Origin: Earliella scabrosa
Lineage: Eukaryota > Basidiomycota > Agaricomycetes > Polyporales > Polyporaceae
NCBI GenBank assembly: GCA_022605405.1
Contig: JABYQQ010000013.1
Span: 248,001 to 312,000 of the forward strand
Direction of reading: 5' to 3'
DNA length: 64,000 nt
Made by a program: the position numbers and the translations under genes. The notes beneath the pieces were generated by a model that was not told where the DNA came from, made no database searches, and saw nothing but the letters and a program-made list of their open reading frames with translations. This document shows, piece after piece, positions 60,260 to 64,000 of this stretch (position 1 is the stretch's first letter; every line of letters begins with the position of its first letter).

Positions 60260-61759
60260 ATGCCCCGTTTCTTCGCTGGTGACGAACTCGGTGCAGTAAA
60301 AGCAGTAGAATACGCACCTGGAGCATCGGAAAAAGAATGGAATGCAACCTCCACCGTCCTCGCTGCTGGTAGCTCTACGGGCAAGAGCAAAACCGTACAA
60401 AAACTCGCTATGCATCGCACCGGTGCAGACATTCTGGTACCAATGTTCCCAACGTTCGATCAGGACTTATCTCATTTTGTTGAAGCACAGCTAGCTGCAG
60501 CTCATGCCGATGGATCAATAGGCGTTCGCAGAGTCCAAGAAGATTCCCAGTCCGTCGTCTTGCAAGAATGGTCCGAGACACGGTTGAAGGAGGGACAACG
60601 TTTCGTTGGATTGTCTGTGTCTGACAGGTGAGTCGTCATGATTCATGACCTAACTATTGTGTTCACATGTTGGATAGTGTTGTGTACTCCTGCACGTCAA
60701 ATGGTGCTCTACGTCTTACCAAAATCGGTCAAGACATCTCCGAAACCTCATCCTCGCTCGCTTCACTTCCGATGCGTCTGTGTGAATGGCGCCTCTCAGA
60801 AGATGGACAGGCGTTTGCGTATGGTGGCAATGAGGTGGAATTATCCCTTTGGAACACAGAGCAGGCGTTCGCCCAGAAAGCCGAGGACTCCAGTCCTCCC
60901 ACTTCCGCCGATTCGAAGAAAAGGAAACGGGGAGATCAACTGCTACCGGGTGAAATATGGAGGGCAAAGAACGTGAGTGCGCGCTGTACCCTCTCCCTTT
61001 CCATTCCTTGAGGAATCATCAGGTGCCAAATGACCACTTGAGCCTGCGGCAACCCGTGCACAATACCGCCCTCACCTCTCTGCAGTCGTCTCCCTCTGCC
61101 GCCCATCAACACATCTTAGTCGGGACAGCGAATGGCAATGTCCGTCGGTATGATACTCGTGCTGCACGCAGACCAGTAGCCGACTGGAAAGGCATAGGCA
61201 AGACGAGCGGGATCTGCACGGTTGAGAGGGGTTTCCACGAGCAGTATGTCTAGTCACTCCCATCTCTCGGTGCGTTGACTGACTCCTGTCTCAGCGAGGT
61301 CTTCGTTGCAGATCATGGATGTATGCTTTCCGCGCTAGACTTGCGTAACGGCAGAACGATATACAGTTACAAAGGTCAGAGTCCGGTTGTCTCGCTCCCT
61401 ACGAATCTAGACGGTCGCTCTTTGCAGGCATTTCCGGAGCAGTGAGTTCCGTTGCTCCCACTCCAACGCATATGGCGTCAGCATCAAAAGACCGCTTCGT
61501 GCGTCTACACTCGACGTATGGCCCTCCAGCACAGGAGGGTCAGCAGCAAGAACATAAAGGAGAGGTCCTAGACAAGCTGTACATGAAGGTCATCCCGACT
61601 GTCATCCTCTGGGATGGTGCTGTCGATGCGGACCAGCAGCCTGGAGAGGGAGAGGGTGCCGGAGACGACGTCTGGGACACAATGGAAGCCGTGGAGAGCG
61701 ACTCTGACGACGACGGCAATGCACAAACTCGCAAAGAAAAGAAGAAGAGGGCGAGCTAG
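60260..61759 (+). CDS. NSA1: Ribosome-biogenesis WD-repeat protein NSA1 (WDR74)
   Basis: WD40 beta-propeller in pre-60S particles. Exons read MPRFFAGDELGAVKAVEYAP, DSVVYSCTSNGALRLTKIGQ, LCEWRLSEDGQAFAYGGNEV, HILVGTANGNVRRYDTRAAR, KTSGICTVERGFHEHEVFVA, CMLSALDLRNGRTIYSYKG and MASASKDRFVRLHSTYG. The tail is acidic then basic (ESDSDDDGNAQTRKEKKKRA), typical of a nucleolar factor. An internal basic patch SKKRKRGDQ is a likely nuclear signal. Stop is only 90 bp from the convergent pirin stop. Confidence 0.94.
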
Positions 61760-61849
61760 AAGAGGCACGTTGCATATGTTCGAGAAGTACAGTAACAGTG
61801 TCCTATCAGATCTGCTATACTCGTATCAGACATGCGAGGCACGGAACGT

Positions 61850-63396
61850 TCACATGTTGCCGATAGCGCTCTTCCAGGTGCGTGAGCCCTCGAAACCGTT
61901 CCTGGCGAGCTGGTAGTCCATGAACGTCTGCTGGATCTCCTCGCGCGACGTCATGACGAACGGTCCGTATTGGACCACAGGCTGGTCCAGTGGTTCTGCC
62001 GCGGCCTATAAGGTCGTAGGTTATCCTCTCGCCTGATTGTGAGCCGTCAATGGATGTACTCACAAGCATGAGCTGAGTGTTCTCTTCCGTAGCGATCAAC
62101 TCCACGCCATTTTGCGTGGAGTCCGCAGACAACACTAGCGTATGGTATGGCTCATGAACCGTCGAGTCGGACCCAATGCGAAGGCCTCCGCTCATGACTG
62201 GATGCAAATATCAGAGCAAGTACGGGCAAGGCCGTTGCGTCAGGGTACTCACTGTAGATGAAGGCAGTCCATCCGGCCGCTGCGCAAGGGGTCGGTCAGC
62301 AGTCAAGGTGCATTGAACACAAGTCACTCACGAAGCTCTTGGAAGACGGTGCTCGGCTTGCTGAAGATGACGTGGAAGTACCAGCACCCTCCGAGGGGTC
62401 GGACAGGCGATTCCGCACCGTGGCTCTTCCCGCTGATGACCCGAATCTTGACAGGCCCGTCTTCGCCCTGCGGGAATGCCTCGGGGATGCTGATGCGAAG
62501 GGGGTCAGCAACTAGGGGCCAGAACGGCGTCGCGATGTGTGCTTACTCCTTCGACTTGAGCTCCTGGTAGGACGGATCGGCCATCTTGTACTGCTTGGGG
62601 AGGTCCACCCAGAGCTGGAGACCGCGTGGCGGAGGGAGGCCCTTGCCAGTTGCAGGCATCTCGGCATGGATGACTTGTGCAGCATTGTCAGGTCTCCACA
62701 GCTACAAGAACGTGGCTAGTTGTGTACTCACTCCCTTTGCCCTGTTAAGGTGTGTTCAGCCAGAGTTCCGACGGAGATAGGATAGTTCAAAGCTTACTGC
62801 ACACATCCACTGAACGTCTCCCGGTTCGAGGGTACCCTTATGGCCCGCCGAATCTTCATGGTGGCTCGACCTGGCGATGATCGTACGTGCGGTCAGCGTT
62901 TCAGCCTATCGTTCTAGGTCGAAGAGCTATCTCTTACCCCTCGAGCATGTACGTTACAGTGGCTTGACCACGGTGAGGGTGGTCAGGGAAACCTGCAGAC
63001 TGGCCCGGCGAAGTCAATGGCAACGCTAGACTGATATCGCACCCCTGTTTCGTACCTTTCCGTCGGGAATGTAGAAATGGTCCAGCATGAGGAAAGGCGT
63101 CAGATTCCTCAGCTGCGTCGTGCCAATGGACCGCCGGACGAGGGCACCGGCACCCTAGAAACCAAGGTCATCAGAGACTGAGCCCTGATGGCACGAGAGA
63201 AGGGCCATACCTCCTCGGTCTCAATCGCCAATACTTTCTTAACGACCGTTCTCGAAGTCGACATGCTGGCGAGGCGTATGTGGTTATGTGGGCGTACAGA
63301 AGTTCTTCGGAGTAGATCGCGGGAGAAGGTGTGATGGCTTGAAGTTGGGCTGGACGACGTCGCGATTCGTGTCGCTCTTATACCAGCACGGAACAT
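61850..63396 (-). CDS. Pirin-family cupin with N-terminal targeting-like extension
   Basis: Iron-binding bicupin; pirins act as nuclear cofactors or quercetinases. The core reads TVVKKVLAIETEEGAGALVR, RNLTPFLMLDHFYIPDGKGF, PDHPHRGQATVTYMLEG with two metal His, GTLEPGDVQWMCAGKG, then IHAEMP giving the third His and Glu, LPPPRGLQLWVDLPKQYKMA and the C-terminal cupin up to NGFEGSRTWKSAIGNM. The predicted ATG at 63396 adds ~44 residues (MFRAGIRATRIATSSSPTSS... FSRDLLRRTSVRPHNHIRLA) rich in Arg and Ser with no acid: a mitochondrial-type presequence. A second ATG at 63264 (MSTSRTVVKK) matches ordinary pirin starts. About eight introns. Confidence 0.92.
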
Positions 63397-63710
63397 GCTC
63401 GAAGTTACTCACCCTGTCTCTCTTCTAAGTAATGGACGAGCGAGGGTGTCATCTCGATTTCAGGGGTCATGCGTAATCTAATTTCCATCTTGGGTCGAAA
63501 CGGCACACGTCGTCGCGCCAAACGGCCGCCGCGATCTCTTATGGAGTTCTGCGACACAGTTCGCTGAGAGTTGCTATCTCTTTGCGTCGTGCGAGTGCAC
63601 TTAGGTGCGCTTGCTGCACAGGGCAACAAGGGCGTGATCATGACTATGTCTAAGGGTACATCGTAATTATATCAGTCGTATTACATGAGACCGGACCCCA
63701 TGGGTCCTCA
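63397..63710. other. Upstream region of pirin
   Basis: 314 bp between the permease stop and the pirin start, tandem on the minus strand. No gene seen. Confidence 0.4.
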
Positions 63711-64000
63711 TTACAGTGAATCCCAGATCTTCTGCCACCTGGTGCGAGGACCCCTCGCCTCCTGCGCCTTGTTGAAGCGCTCCTCCTCCTCGTCGATCTC
63801 GCGCTTGCCAGTGATGAGGTCGACGCGGTCGGCGGGGATCTGAGAGGTGCGGTAGAGGAGCTTGTAGCCGAAGAAGAACATCGCGAACGCGGGCAGGGCG
63901 ATGTAGGCCGTGACGAATTTGTCAGGCGTGAACGGTATGAAGGTGTCATAACCTGCACGAGCCGAAGTGTCAGCAGGAGAAGCACCCAGAGGTGTGGTGG
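63711..64000 (-). CDS. Amino-acid permease, C-terminus only
   Basis: Partial, runs off the right edge. The visible part contains the last membrane span and cytosolic tail: GYDTFIPFTPDKFVTAYIAL, PAFAMFFFGYKLLYRTSQIP, VDLITGKREIDEEEERFNKA, ending TRWQKIWDSL. This is the pattern of fungal YAT-family permeases (VDLxTGKxExD near the C-terminus). An intron is likely near 63950. Substrate class cannot be assigned from this piece. Confidence 0.85.
   Translation of the reverse strand, partial: TTPLGASPADTSARAGYDTFIPFTPDKFVTAYIALPAFAMFFFGYKLLYRTSQIPADRVDLITGKREIDEEEERFNKAQEARGPRTRWQKIWDSL

Overview
This 64 kb window is nuclear DNA of a filamentous basidiomycete, most likely a wood-decay agaricomycete. 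The grounds are the gene content (a C2H2-free, Zn2Cys6-type regulator, a GH43 exo-beta-1,3-galactanase with a C-terminal CBM35-like module, a Crinkler-like kinase of the agaricomycete type, an SNZ/PDX1 vitamin B6 enzyme), the dense short spliceosomal introns (mostly 50-65 nt with CTNAC-like branch sites), the high G+C and the compact alternating-strand layout. A polypore-like host is a guess from the galactanase and kinase families. No prokaryotic, viral or intact transposon genes were seen.

Layout, left to right. 1-9.3 kb: an Argonaute (minus, running off the left edge), the SRP receptor alpha subunit, and a Crinkler-like pseudo-kinase. 9.3-11.9 kb is gene-free. 11.9-14.1 kb: an unknown basic nuclear-type protein and mitoribosomal protein mL49/IMG2. 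14.1-16.9 kb is gene-free. 16.9-30.7 kb: exo-beta-1,3-galactanase, PDX1, a small unknown protein, an RS/RE-rich protein paired head-to-head with cyclin L, the Rab GTPase YPT1, a membrane-anchored aspartic protease and a zinc-ribbon protein. 30.7-33.9 kb is gene-free. 33.9-49 kb: Zn2Cys6 transcription factor, NOP16, complex III subunit QCR10, a HAD hydrolase, a penta-EF-hand protein and a long-chain acyl-CoA synthetase. 49-64 kb: MFS transporter, unknown KEN-box protein, PIG-Y, the centrosomal/SPB protein SFI1, the GID ubiquitin-ligase subunit RMD5, ribosome-biogenesis factor NSA1, pirin, and the C-terminus of an amino-acid permease.

Most genes are housekeeping and do not form one pathway. Functional pairs by position are modest: RS-rich protein/cyclin L (both RNA-processing type) share 251 bp, RMD5/NSA1 share 190 bp, NOP16/QCR10 share 439 bp. 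NOP16 and NSA1 both serve 60S ribosome assembly.

The most notable pattern is in gene structure. By matching reading phase and protein-family sequence I resolved seven GC-AG introns in seven different conserved genes and a set of very short coding exons (6, 7, 12, 13, 15, 17, 18 and 21 nt), including an apparent 6-nt exon supplying two residues of a conserved Asp-rich motif in the galactanase. Intron positions are read by eye and need transcript support. Coordinates of genes are start codon to stop codon, introns included.
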